Shown here in pieces: positions 10,781 to 21,236 of a DNA stretch of 64,000 bases (positions within the stretch are counted from its first letter, which is position 1; each line of letters begins with the position of its first letter). Source of the DNA: Tridacna crocea (Eukaryota > Mollusca > Bivalvia > Cardiida > Cardiidae). Below the pieces are notes generated by a model that saw only the letters and a list, made by a program, of their open reading frames with translations, searched no databases and was not told the DNA's origin. Position numbers and translations under genes: made by a program. Location of the stretch: NCBI GenBank assembly GCA_943736015.1, contig OX031072.1, forward strand, positions 17,635,501-17,699,500, in the 5' to 3' direction.

Positions 10781-11577
10781 GGTAGACGATTTTTAACGTT
10801 GCTCTTTTTCTTAAATAAAAATGAAAAATCAAGCAACCTGACAAGACGAACTAAATGAGACCTCGACTTCCAGGATTAGGCATATTTAGGGAATAATTGA
10901 TGAAATATTACTTTACATGCCGTCACGTTCTGAATCAGACTACGCCATGGCAGAAACAATCCAATTACTGGAGACACTGCTAGCTTTATAATGGCCATTG
11001 ATTTACCAACTCTTTTTTACACGACAAAATTCAACTTAAAAACATTTTGTATACATACAGCAAATTATATTAATCAGATGAACTGGGTTTTAAGTGAAAG
11101 GTTAAAAACATTGTGGCAAAATAACAAAATGCTGGTTACCAGCAAAACTAAAAAAAAAAAAAGTGCATTAGGGGAATCTCAAGTGACTGGCACGTGACTA
11201 ATGATGCTTAAATTCCATAACATAACAAACATGTAATCATTTTCCAAAATGTCTTCTTCGGGTGCTTTGAAGCTTCGTCTGTGTATTTTCGGTATGTAAA
11301 AGAGCGAGTTGCTCATGTAAAAATGGACCGTGTTTCCCGTCAGTGTCGAACTGGGCCGTAGTAAATCTCTAATTTGTTGTTGTCGGATGGTTTTCGACTA
11401 CTGGGATTTTTTAAATGAAAATTAAAAGGCTTTTGTAGTACGAGGATGACTCTTTTTGTATTTTTGTAAAATTTTCGTCCCAAAATCTAAAGGCCGCCTT
11501 TAAAACTCTGGATTGTGTAGAGAAGATAAACTCTTTAACAAACAACAATTTCCAAGTAAAACTTGACTTAACCCTTT
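10781..11577. other. No gene; one truncated family A core
   Basis: Mostly unassigned AT-rich DNA. At 11092-11148 AACATTGTGGCAAAATAAC...GCTGGTTACCAGC is a family A left stem that stops at the core and runs into an A tract. An open frame at 10991-11197 spans this and is not considered a gene. Confidence 0.5.
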
Positions 11578-11658
11578 ACCAAACAATCCCTGGTTTTATG
11601 GCCCTGAGTTACAAGCCTTTGAAAACATTGTGGGAAAAGGAGAAAATGCTGTTAACCA
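11578..11658 (+). mobile_element. Family A half-element, broken at hairpin centre
   Basis: TTAACCCTTTACCAAACAATC, GGCCCTGAG, AACATTGTGGGAAAAGG and AATGCTGTTAACC are well preserved, but the right arm is missing. The break falls at the centre of the palindrome, where the next repeat begins. Confidence 0.85.
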
Positions 11659-12200
11659 AACTATAACACTGGATCAAATTTTGCCTTGTCCTAGGGTCAC
11701 AATTTTTACCTGGGGCTATGATTTTTACACCCTTGGTAGAGGTCCACTAGATAAAGCTACATGCCAAATTTGGTAGCCCTATGTCCTATATGGTTAGGTA
11801 GAAGAAGAATTTTAAAGTTCTCTATGTAGTCCCATATAAAACTTGTGACCCCCTCCCCCGGGACGGGGCCAATTTTGACCCCAGGGCCATAATTTGCAGA
11901 GTTCCACAAGATAAAGCTACATGCAAAATTTACAGCCCTAGGCCTTACGGTTTCAAACAAGAAAATATTCAAAGATTTGCAATATTTTTCAGTTTTGTTG
12001 CCATAGCAAACAGAATTTTTGAACGAATCAAATTCTTTCAAAAAGTTCTAAAGAAGACCATGGCAGGATCATTTCTTTGAAGTTTCATCAGATAGTTTCA
12101 GAGATGTCTGAAATAAAAGTTAATGCAAGCACGCATGCACGGACAACGGGTCGTGACATAAACTCGCTGGCCCTCGGTCAGCGAAACTAAAAAAAAGTCT
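11659..12200. repeat. Interspersed repeat ending CTGGCCCTCGGTCAGCGAAA
   Basis: Two internal units of about 170 bp share CCAC(T/A)AGATAAAGCTACATGC and a following AGCCCTA-G-CCT, with CCCCGGGACGGGGCCAATTT between them. The right end is CTCGCTGGCCCTCGGTCAGC then A-rich. I recall this as a common bivalve repeat type, but I cannot name the family. The open frame 11757-12041 (minus) lies inside and is not protein-like. Confidence 0.65.
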
Positions 12201-12751
12201 GTCAGCGGGTTTGAGCAAAATAAGAGCCCGAGTTTAGCCGTGGAACTGGGCAAAGTTTTTTGTCCTATTATATCTAAACCAACTGATACAAAAAAAAAAA
12301 CAGATTATCGTTGAGGAAGCGTAATGTGATATAAATACAAGATATTAGTCTAGTATTATGTCATTTTAGTTTGACTGCTGTTGTCAGCACAGCTGCGTTT
12401 TCCGTTTCATTTTCTTCCAATACTGATATTGTAAACCATTTGAAAGGCATTATTCACCACCCTTTTTTTTTTGCTCTATATTTTCTTTAAAATCCATCAG
12501 GTATTCAAATACCGATCCTGGCAGAATGGCAAATGACGACAAAACAAATTTGTCATGGCAAGTTGTACCACCAATTCATTCTTTTTTTTACTACTTGTGG
12601 CAGTGTAAATATCTTTTACCCATGGTATAGATCAAGATCAGACTGCACAAAATATGCTCTCCGATCCTTGTGACGTTTACCACTTAACAAATCATAGTTT
12701 TATTTGAAGAGAAAATTGTATTTTTGATCCCTCGATAGTTTAACTGTTTAT
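12201..12751. other. No gene; faint family B core at 12630-12690
   Basis: Poly-A and poly-T runs and AT-rich DNA. TATAGATCAAGATCAGACTG at 12628 matches the left stem of family B, but the right stem (TCTCCGATCCTTGTG) and termini are gone. Confidence 0.5.
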
Positions 12752-12875
12752 ACCCCTTTACCACACAATAACGCATTTTAACGACCCTGAGGAAGAAGCC
12801 TTTCGAAAACATTGTGGGAAAAGGAGAAAATGCTGGTGACAAGCATTTTCTCCTTTTCCCGCAAAGTTTTCAACC
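12752..12875 (+). mobile_element. Family A MITE, copy 5 (right arm lost)
   Basis: ACCCCTTTACCACACAATAAC, ACGACCCTGAGG, AACATTGTGGGAAAAGG, core GCTGGTGACAAGC, then the complementary CTCCTTTTCCCGC. After the hairpin the sequence departs from the family consensus. Confidence 0.8.
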
Positions 12876-13237
12876 ATATCAAATAAAGATTGTGTCAATT
12901 CAGCCACTATGAAATAGACCATCTGCCAATTACCGTTACTGACGCGCCACCACGAGTTACTTCCCTTTCCACCGGACAATCTTTCCCAATCCTGTATATA
13001 CCCAAATAGTGAAAGGGTCATATGTTTTATACGGAATACACCCTAAACGCGATAAATAAGACAAAAACCCTAAAATGGCTGTGCCGGTAGTTTTATCAAT
13101 TATCTTTTTCGAAGACACACACAAAAAAGAACTGTTGTTTTACCAATTTTTCGGTAGACTTCAGAGAGTAAAGCGGTATCATTTAAGCGTTGTATCCTGC
13201 CGGGCGTGTTGATAGAACTTTTTGTATGCAGACAACA

Positions 13238-13453
13238 TTAACCCTTAGGCTGCCAAGCGTGACTCAATGACCTTTTGCAGACAATATAGATTCAGATCAC
13301 ACCAGGAAGAACGTGCAGTCTGATCCTAGATCTACACTATCCGATACGGAGATATTTTTCCTCGAGATATTCCTTTGAAATAACATTTGAGTTTTTACTA
13401 TAGGCTTAACATTTAAAAGCGGCATTTGATTTATTTAGTAGGATAAGATTTAA
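13238..13453 (+). mobile_element. Family B MITE, copy 2
   Basis: TTAACCCTTAGGCTGCCAAGC to TTATTTAGTAGGATAAGATT plus TAA. The left hairpin arm is damaged (CAGATCACACCAGGAAG) while the right arm CGTGCAGTCTGATCCTAGAT is good. Confidence 0.87.
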
Positions 13454-13790
13454 TAACTTAAAAAACGACCCCCCCCCCATTCCGAAAGAAATTAGTGCAA
13501 ATATACAGTTAAACTGGGACCTTTCAAACCAGGTTACATAATAATGCATTTGAAAAAAATATGTTTGGGCAGAAAAATGCATCTTTTAGGGCCATTAATT
13601 AGAACAGACTTACCCTCCATAACAGATGTTAATAATTCCAAACCTTTTCAAGTGATGCACCTAATACTAAACGGGATAAACACTTATTTGTGACACTTGT
13701 GTGTTAGTCGGTACCTAAAAAGAACATCACGGCTTTTCATATAGGTCACCCAATTTGACGGTGAAATACCGAGATCAAACGAACACCCAG
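13454..13790. other. No gene recognised; C9 run
   Basis: Contains a run of nine C at 13469 and otherwise unassigned AT-rich sequence. Confidence 0.45.
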
Positions 13791-14101
13791 CTAACCCTTT
13801 ACTAGCTTTGCAATGAAAACAAGTATAGCACGTATTCGCTTTCTGCAAATGAATCTCTTAACATCTTTTTTTCTAGAGGGAATTGAAAGTTTGAAATTGG
13901 AATTAAACTTTGTTATTACGATAGTCAACTTATTATAAGGTAGTTCAAACAGGAACATGACATTTTTTTTGAAGGATAGAAAACACTGTGGGAAAAGGTT
14001 AAAATACTGGTTACCAGCATTTTCTCCTTTTTCCACAATATTTTTGAAAAAACTTTTTTCTCAGGGGTGTCAAAAGTATGGATTTTATGGTAATGGGATA
14101 A
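13791..14101 (-). mobile_element. Family A MITE, copy 6, enlarged left part
   Basis: Starts CTAACCCTTTACTAGC with TTCTGCAAATGAATC of the right arm, then an enlarged poorly matching stretch. The hairpin AACACTGTGGGAAAAGG...CTGGTTACCAGC...TTTTTCCACAATA follows, and the end is TATGGTAATGGGATAA. At 311 bp it exceeds the family length by about 80 bp, suggesting an internal insertion near 13840-13970. Confidence 0.7.
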
Positions 14102-15494
14102 TGTCCCAGTTTTTTGTTAGTAGACTGTCTCTGTATTTTAATTTTAGCAGGTACTGGGACGATTTTTTTTCTTTTAAATTATCACATTAATTATTTAAAT
14201 AAATCAAACCACAGATTCCTGGACTGGAAGCCTGTACGTTACAAACTTAGCTACGGAATTCAGCAAACATTGTTTGAATAATCAGACATAAAAATAGGAA
14301 AGTCTATTGCAGTTATATTGATGTTATCAACCCCATCCCATTTTTTACAACACTGAAACTTTCATAAACTCTTCACGAAGCAAAACTTTGAGACTTTCCC
14401 AAATTGTAAGCCTATACTACAGATAACAATTTGAATGTGTCTGAAAAAAGAAATTTTCTGTAGAAAGGATAGCAAAGGAAAAGGAGAAAAGGTTGGTCAC
14501 TAGAACTGTATCCTTTTTCAACAACATTTTTAAAAACTATATTTTGTAAGGGTCGTAAAAAGCTTAGGTTATGCGGTATATGGTTTTAAATACATGTACA
14601 TGTAGTTACTCTGAATGTTTTCACCCGACGACAACACTTTGGATTCGTTGAGATACATAGCATAGGGAGACGATAGAATAAACGTGGGTCAAATGGTTGT
14701 AATTGTCTTTGAAAAGATAAAAAAAAAACTATTGTTGAAATTGTTGAAAAAGGAAAAAAATGCTTGTTGCAAGATCTTCCTTTTTCCCAAATATTTTTTC
14801 TCACACTTTGTAAAATTTATTTTTCATAGATGTTTCTGAACTGTATATTGCTTACTTTTTGTTTCGTTTTTTTGAGGGGGGGAGGGGGAGTGAGGAAGTG
14901 AGACAAATAACAGAAAGTGGGACAAATCAGCATGTATGCCCCTTTTTTTCAGGGTGAAGGGATAACTCGGTGTTCCTTTGATCTCGGTATCGCACTGCAG
15001 GGTGGGTGACCTTTAGAACAGCTGTAATATATTGCTTCTTACAGATTAACACACACGTGTCTTATTTAATTGACCATTCTTATCTTTTGTTTCATATTAA
15101 TCTACCCCTTTGGTAATCATTAATGGACAGGATAATGAATTTTACACAGGTGTCAGAGGGTAAGTTTGTTCTTAGTCTCTACATGCTCTTTATTCCAATA
15201 CGATCTCATAAAATGCATATTTTGTCTGTTTATGATGTTTTTTTTCCAAAAGCAATATTGCGAAATATCTTTGAATTGTGTTAGAATTGATTTCCTCTAG
15301 ATTTCTTGCTGTGCCATTTTCTTTTGAGTTATTATTTTGTCCATATTTAAAGGATTTACGAACGGGACATACGGGATTTGTTACTGAAAAAAGGCTGTGA
15401 TTGTCCGGTATCACGTGATAGTTCTGGTGCGCCGCTTACGATAAAATGGAAATATCGCTTATATCAAATCTAATTGGCAAATCGTCTATTGTGA
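14102..15494. other. No gene; two eroded family A cores and a G-rich run
   Basis: At 14460-14588 GGAAAAGGAGAAAAGGTTGG with TATCCTTTTTCAAC, and at 14735-14805 GAAAAAGGAAAAAAATGC with CTTCCTTTTTCCC, are old family A hairpins. At 14872-14893 there is a GGGGGGG-A-GGGGG run. The open frame 15190-15414 (minus) is short and unassigned. Confidence 0.5.
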
Positions 15495-15831
15495 GCATCA
15501 AATTCTTTCAATTTGGATAGGTACAAAATTTTGCCGTACTGTAAGGGGTTAATGAAAGTTGAAAAGCTTAAACACTATAAAAATATCATACTTAAGGTCA
15601 AAGCCACCCCGACCACACACACACCCTTTTCCTTTTTCAACCTATGCAGTAAAAAGTCATTGATTGCTAATAAGAAAATATACAGACTTTTATTATTCAA
15701 AACATCACGGAATCTGTTTTCTTAGCAATGTATCTGTCGACGTAAAAAAGAACGCTTCACTGATAATTATAACATTGACAGTCTTTTCCCTTGGGGTCAG
15801 AAGAACTCGGGATCGGCTGGTAAAGGGTTGG
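15495..15831. repeat. Two opposed family A half-ends
   Basis: 15508-15552 reads CAATTTGGATAGGTACAAAA then GTAAGGGGTTAA, a right end in forward orientation. 15790-15831 reads TTGGGGTCAGAAG, CGGGATCGGCTGGTAAAGGG, a left end in reverse orientation. The ~240 bp between has no hairpin core. This looks like remnants of two elements rather than one. Confidence 0.5.
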
Positions 15832-16384
15832 TAATGTATTTTAACAAGGAGGTAAAAATTGAGTTCCCAACTTAGCGATGTGGAGGGCTTGGCAGAAATA
15901 ACAAATAATCATTAGATAGTCTTTTAAAAGGACAATAAACCATATTTCTTATTTTGTTTACTTAAAAAAATGATCTTAATAAACACTAATTTTCCTTTGC
16001 GCGAAAAGATTACTATAGAAATAAAAGCATAGATAGAAATACAGTATCAACTGAACGGGAAATAATTACATCAACCTTAATAATTCTATATTCAATGACG
16101 GACGTTAGCCGATATAGTCACAGCTTATGAACTATGCTTACGTTTTCAATGACAATGACAGAGCCAGAATCGATAAACAAATGCCATAGTTATGGCAGTA
16201 AGGGCAAAATGATAAACAAATGCCAACGTTGCATTATACAAGTAGAAAACACGAGGAATAACCGAAAACTTGTCAAGTCCGTCCCCCACTCTCCGAAAAA
16301 AAGGAAAGAAAAACTCTGGTGCAGTGCCCCTATAAATCAGGTTTTTTTTTTTGGTCTTGAAATTTTATGGCAAATTTTATTCAT
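15832..16384. other. No gene recognised
   Basis: Unassigned AT-rich DNA. The 128-residue open frame at 16134-16520 begins here but owes its length partly to the 28 bp tandem repeat that follows, and it has no recognisable domain. Confidence 0.45.
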
Positions 16385-16470
16385 GAAAGAGCAGATTCGG
16401 GTCCTTTTACGCGAAAGAGCAGATTTGGGTCATTTTACGCGAAAGAGCAGATTTGGGTCATTCTTCAAGA
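16385..16470. repeat. 28 bp tandem repeat, three copies
   Basis: GAAAGAGCAGATT(T/C)GGGTC recurs at 16385, 16413 and 16441, giving an exact 28 bp period, joined by ATTTTACGC. As 28 is not a multiple of three, the reading frame shifts in each copy, which argues against a coding repeat. Confidence 0.9.
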
Positions 16471-16599
16471 AAAGCTATGGGCTTTTTTTCCCGGAAAGCC
16501 CTGGAAGTGCGTCATTCTGAAACAGGTTACTGTGAGACGCATACGTAGGCATCTAGAGAGAGAAAAATGAGAAAAAATGCATTTGTTGACGCGGGGAAA

Positions 16600-16685
16600 C
16601 CAAAATAAAGTCCTATCTTATTACTGGAGGAAAGCCAATAATTAAAGCAGAGAATCCTGTCCCATAGCTTTGATATTATCGTCGT
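16600..16685. repeat. Repeat shared with 24400-24475
   Basis: CTATCTTATTACTGGAGGAA, AAGC-AATAATTAAAGC and GAGAATCCTGTCCC align with CTATATCTTATAACC, AGCAAATAATTGACG and GAGGATTCCTGTCCC at 24400-24475. This is an unnamed interspersed family, known here from one pair only. Confidence 0.5.
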
Positions 16686-17219
16686 TTATAGTGGCAAAGT
16701 TAATCAAAACGGTCCGACACGATCAATTGTTTTAGGTGATCGTATAGCATATATATAATTTGTATTCTTTCTTTATTTTCCGGGTTCTCCTACATGCACC
16801 AAAGCATTTATTTTCATCACTTACGAAAGTTTTGTGTCTTTGTTGCCGTTGACTTAATACCACGCGTCCCAATTCTAGCTCGTCCAAATGAAAGAAAGCT
16901 CCATGACCAACAAATTAAAAATGGGCAATGCTCTGCCAGCAAGGAGTTTTATACATCAAATTTACACAAATGTCCGAATGCCCCTCTTTGCGTGGTGCAA
17001 GCCATATCAAGTCAGTCATTAGAAATCGTGGATCCCTTTTTTGCAAAAACCATGATGTATCATAAAAAAGAAGAAAATTCACCAAAAACAAGTCGACCGA
17101 GGTAAGTTTAAGCAGTCTTGTTTTGCAGATGCATCCACTTTTTCATAGAGTATGGCTCATACAGAACGGTTCAACGACGTTATTTGTCGCTAAAAGGGTG
17201 TAAGACAATGTTCGAAATG

Positions 17220-17650
17220 GGATAAGTTGATCGATGGGTAGGCGGACCGGTTGGTCGATCAATCGATCACGATCCGTCCGTCCGTCCGCCCATCTTATCC
17301 TACCAAATCCTAATCCCACCAACACCACCCGCCCTGCCTGCTGTCTTTCTGGCCTCTTTATTCAGCATACAACCGGTATTACGCCAGATAAATCGAATTC
17401 CCCATAAAGGTAAAAATGTCAAACTATATTTGCATGTTATAAACACCTGTCTTAGACAACCACTTTACGTGTCCCTTGAGGACATAATGAATAGAGGTTT
17501 GACTAGACTGTATGATTGACAAGGGGTTTGGATGGATGAATTGATGGATGGATGGATAAATGGACGGACGGACGGACGGACGTATGAACGCACGGGGAGA
17601 TGGACGGACGGATCGATCGATCCTGATCGACAAACCCGCCTGCTGACCGA
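17220..17650. repeat. (GGAT/GGAC)n simple repeats in opposed orientation
   Basis: At 17270-17290 the plus strand carries (TCCG)n. At 17530-17610 it carries GGATGGAT and GGACGGACGGACGGACG, with GATCGATC tracts adjoining both (17228 and 17612). The two blocks are thus inverted relative to one another, about 240 bp apart. Open frames through them are low-complexity. Confidence 0.75.
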
Positions 17651-17860
17651 ATGACTGACTGTTCAAAACTTACCGATATCTGGTTGCATGGAGCTATAAC
17701 GAAGACAAATTGAATGAAAAACCCAACCTAGACGAAAGTGTCAGAGAAAATTTGCAGTAAACTTTTGCCTACGTGAAATTAAGGATGGGATTGTTCGCCT
17801 CATGGCGCAGAAGACAATAAACTCTTCAGCGGGATCGTAAGTGTTTTCTCCGAACATTCA

Positions 17861-18089
17861 TTAACCCTTTACTCCACAGATACTCATTTCTACGCATTGC
17901 TTGTAGGAGCCTTTGGAAAACATTGTGGCAAAAGGTGAAATTGCTCGTGACGAGCAATTTCACCTTTTGTCACAATGTTTTCTATGCTATCAAAAGGTCT
18001 CATATACACATAAGAAACATCTTCCTCCTTGCTGTTATTTAGGGTCAATTAGAGATACCATAGAAATGCCTAATGGGGTAAAGGGTTAA
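17861..18089 (+). mobile_element. Family C hairpin MITE (piggyBac-like ends), copy 1
   Basis: Family description: 229 bp, TTAA then CCCTTTACTCCACAGATACT at the left and ATGGGGTAAAGGG then TTAA at the right. The centre is AACATTGTGGCAAAAGGTG...GCTCGTGACGAGC...CACCTTTTGTCACAATG. The left stem resembles family A but the core and outer arms differ. Copies at 33043 and 46237 confirm the family. This copy is intact at both ends. Confidence 0.92.
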
Positions 18090-18169
18090 TTCTTTATCGA
18101 CAAGACTATATCTGTGTAAAATTTGCCCATACCAAAAGTTTATGCAGGCGAAAAAAATAAATATGTATT

Positions 18170-18326
18170 TAAAAAGGTACTGGGATCTATTTTTGAATAT
18201 TATAAAATATTGCAGAAAAAGGGAAAATGCTGTTTACTGGCATTTTCTCCTTTTCCGACAACATTTTAAAAGGCTTTCTGCCACAGGGTCGTATACATTC
18301 ATGGAATTGTTTGGTGCAGGGTTTAA
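18170..18326 (-). mobile_element. Family A MITE, copy 7
   Basis: Core GCTGTTTACTGGC between GGGAAAATG and CATTTTCTCCTTTTCCGAC, then AGGCTTTCTGCCACAGGGTCG and TTTGGTGCAGGGTTTAA. The upstream end merges into AT-rich DNA. Confidence 0.7.
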
Positions 18327-18504
18327 TTTTTTTTGCGCCAAATATAAAGACTTAACCGCAATCTGAATATAATCTTAAATATAATTAACTGAAGCACTTA
18401 AATGTTTTTGTGTGATACACTTGACTAAACAAGCAGAAACTATTGACCGAAGATCGCATTGAAGGGTATAGTTCTGTCTGATATTGATTTATGCCTACCA
18501 TAGA

Positions 18505-19560
18505 AAAAAAACCCAAGAGGGCCGTAATAGCTCTGAAGTCGCTTACCTGAGTCCTTTGATCAAAGATGACCCATTTTAAATCTCTTTTGAGATAGATCTA
18601 TAATGGCATATTACATTCTATGGCATATTACATTCTACCAAGATTTTCATGACTATTTGACTGAAAATGTGGCCTCTGGAGCAAACGTAAGGTTTTTCGC
18701 AGATTTGACTCTGTGACCTAGCTACTGACTTCACATGACCCATTTGCAAATTGGTCAAAGAAATCATCAGAACAATCATTCTTGACCAAGTTTCATGAGT
18801 ATTGCACTAAAAATCTAGCCTCTAGAATGTACACAAGGTGTTTGGAAGATTTGACCTTTTGACCTTTTCACCCAGCATGATCCAGTTTTCAATCGTTCGA
18901 TATATTATCAAAACAAACATTTTGACCAACTTTCCAGCGTTTTTGACCGAAAATGTGGCCTCTAGAGCGTACATCAGTTTTTTTCCTAGGGAAGGACCCA
19001 GTGACCTAGTTTTTGACCGAATATAACCTATTTTTAACTCGTCTCAGATATCACCAAGACAAACATTCTGACTTTCGGATTTCACAAGTTTTTGACAGAA
19101 AATGTGGCTTCTAGAGCATACAGAATGTGTTTTTTAAGATGTGACTTAGTAACTTAGTTATTGACCAGATATGATCTATTTTTAAACACAAGCAAGGTAT
19201 CATAAAGACCAACAATCTTACTATTTTTCAAGAGTTTTGGATGGAAAATGTGGCCTCCAGAGAGTACACAAAGTTTTATAAAGACTTGACATAGTGGTCT
19301 AGTTTTTAACCCGACATGGCCCATTTTCAAACTCGTCTAATGTATCATGAAGACAAACATTCTGACCTACGTTTAAGAGTTTTAGTCAGAAAATGTGGCT
19401 TCTAGAAGGTACACAAAGTTTTTCCTAGATTAGAGATAGTGACCTAGTTTTGACCCAACATTATTGAACTCCTCCGAGATATTATAGAGACAAACATTCT
19501 GATCAAGTTTCAATGGACGACGCAGGACGCAGACACAAGCATGATCACAAAAGATTTTTT
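18505..19560. repeat. ~147 bp tandem repeat element (AAAATGTGGCCTCTAGAG family)
   Basis: The landmark GAAAATGTGGCCTCTAGAG and variants recurs near 18664, 18808, 18948, 19097, 19245 and 19389, spacing 140-149. Each unit also has TGACCTAGTTTTTGACC, GACCCATTTTCAAAC and a CAAACATTCTGACCAAGTTT block. The left end is AGAGGGCCGTAATAGCTCTG. The right end is GGACGACGCAGGACGC followed by ATGATCACAAAAG and a T tract. I recall this as a frequent bivalve repeat. Function and class are unknown. No open frame spans it. Confidence 0.88.
18601..18640. repeat. 18 bp direct duplication
   Basis: AATGGCATATTACATTCTA is repeated immediately as ATGGCATATTACATTCTA, a recent slip duplication inside the first unit of the tandem element. 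Confidence 0.85.
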
Positions 19561-19704
19561 TTTTTAAAGAACGATTGCTTTTGTTTGTATTGGGAGTTAA
19601 ATGGCGCCGTTTAAACAGCTTAGGAGTTATCACAGTGAACACTACACCTATACATGTGTTACCCGACTTTCTCAGAGTAGTACCGACACAACTTTTCTTA
19701 CATG

Positions 19705-19836
19705 CATCAGAGAGGCAAAAAAGCGCCGAAAAGGAAGTTTCTTGCTGGTTACCAGCATTTTCTCCTCTTCTACAATGTTCCCAGAACTCTGTGGCAACTA
19801 GACGTTAACATGCAGGATTGTTTGATAAGGGGTCAA
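19705..19836 (-). mobile_element. Family A MITE, copy 8 (partial)
   Basis: Right half of the hairpin GCTGGTTACCAGC...TTCTCCTCTTCTACAATG, then a decayed left arm and TTTGATAAGGGGTCAA. The other arm (GCGCCGAAAAGGAAG) is poor. Three overlapping open frames here follow the hairpin. Confidence 0.65.
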
Positions 19837-19936
19837 TTAAGGACTACTTTTTATGGAAACAACAGCAAACCGTTAATTGGAATAAACGCCGATAAAATTG
19901 CAATATATCAGTCTCGTTTTGTCCTTTGTCTACGTG

Positions 19937-20147
19937 TTAACCCTTATCCTGCTAAATAATTAAAATCAAATTTTCATTTCGATATTATTAACCCAAATAT
20001 CGGCGTTTCAAAGTTATGTTTTGGGGAATAGCATCTCCTTATCGGACAGTGTAGATCTAAGATCAGACTCCACTTTCTTTGCAGCCTGATTTTGATCTAC
20101 ACTATCTGCAAAAGGTCACTAAGTCGCGCTGAGCAGCCTAGGGATAA
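19937..20147 (-). mobile_element. Family B MITE, copy 3
   Basis: In reverse: TTAACCCTTATCCTGCTAAA, AAAGTTATGTTTTGGGG, CCTTATCGGACAGTGTAGAT, a hairpin with a mismatched loop, ACTATCTGCAAAAGGTC and CGCGCTGAGCAGCCTAGGG. Full length with both ends readable. Confidence 0.9.
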
Positions 20148-20489
20148 AGAACAAATTGACGATGTCTACCCATAACATCAATTAAATACTAGCTCTCCTG
20201 GGAAATAAATTCAACTGCTGCAGACGAATTAAAGTTTTAGTTACCTATATACAATGAAAAAAACATATATTTTAATTCAGACATAGTCTCCAAATCTACC
20301 TTCAGAAGATAACAGAATCGGTCGAGGTAACACAATTCAACAATATAAAAGTCACCTTACAGCTGCGGCCGTACTTATCAACCATTCTGAACTGCATGTT
20401 AAATCTAATTCTCAGCAGTTATCTTAATCATTAGGGAACGCGATTTATGAATTCCTAAACAATTTGAACCATGCTTGAGAGAAGAGGGC

Positions 20490-20905
20490 GTGATAGGATA
20501 TCAATAGCAGTGAAAATATTTTTCGATCTTACACTGGTACCACCAGTGAAAATACTGATTTTTATAATCTTATTGCCTAGGTTAATTGCGCGTGTCTAAC
20601 AACCAGATGGAAATATGACGACATTTATCTTACATTTCTCGCGCTTGGCGTAATATTGTAATGCGTTGCTATGCCGAAGGGGTACGCCACAGGGAATAAC
20701 GGAAAAGAACTGTACTGGATTTTGATAAAGCTCCTCCCAGAAAGGGTTAAAAGCATGAAATAAATAGAAAATTTGTTTTTTTCGGTGGAAGATCGATTTT
20801 TTTAACATCTCGTGAAAAGCATCGGTAAATATTACCGATGGTGTCCACGATGAAATAAATTTCGATCTTTCACCGAAAAAAAATCGTCTATATATTTTCA
20901 ATTTT
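20490..20905. repeat. Hairpin-ended ~400 bp repeat (family F), copy 1
   Basis: Shares with 23577-23970 the blocks GAAAATATTTTTCGAT, CTAACAACCAGATGGAAATA, CATTTCTCGC, GCGTAATATTGTA, GCGTTGCTATGC, GGGGTACGCCAC-GGGAATAAC and AAGGGTTAAAAGCATGAAAT. It ends in a large hairpin, TTCGGTGGAAGATCGA...CATCGGTAAATATTACCGATG...GAAATAAATTTCGATC. The minus-strand open frame 20596-20952 lies in it and has no recognised domain. Confidence 0.8.
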
Positions 20906-21236
20906 GAAATCGAAATTACTCCCTCTATCTGGACTTCTGGAACATGGTTCAAATTGTTGAGGAATTCAGTTGCAATAAACGCCCTGTTGCCAGAACGCTA
21001 TCCATTGATTTACCCGACCAAGACTTTTGTTACTTTCTGTATTAAAGTAAGGCAAAATGTGCAAAATAGATTTACTGGTCAATATGCTCAAACATTTCTC
21101 GTAAACAAACAGAAAAAAAATATAAAGCGTATATAGGGGATATATTACAAGGAAAAAAATGAAGGCTAACAAGCTAACCTTTGAGTGCGCTATAGGAGAA
21201 ATACGAACATTCTCAGTACTGAGTACAGAATTATTC

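Noticed and set aside
15495-15831. One complete family A element
   Set aside because: The two ends have the wrong relative orientation and there is no hairpin between them, so they were listed as separate remnants.
16134-16570. Repeat-containing protein with RERADLGHF / KSRFGSF motifs
   Set aside because: The repeat period is 28 bp, so the motif changes frame in each copy. It is a DNA-level tandem repeat.
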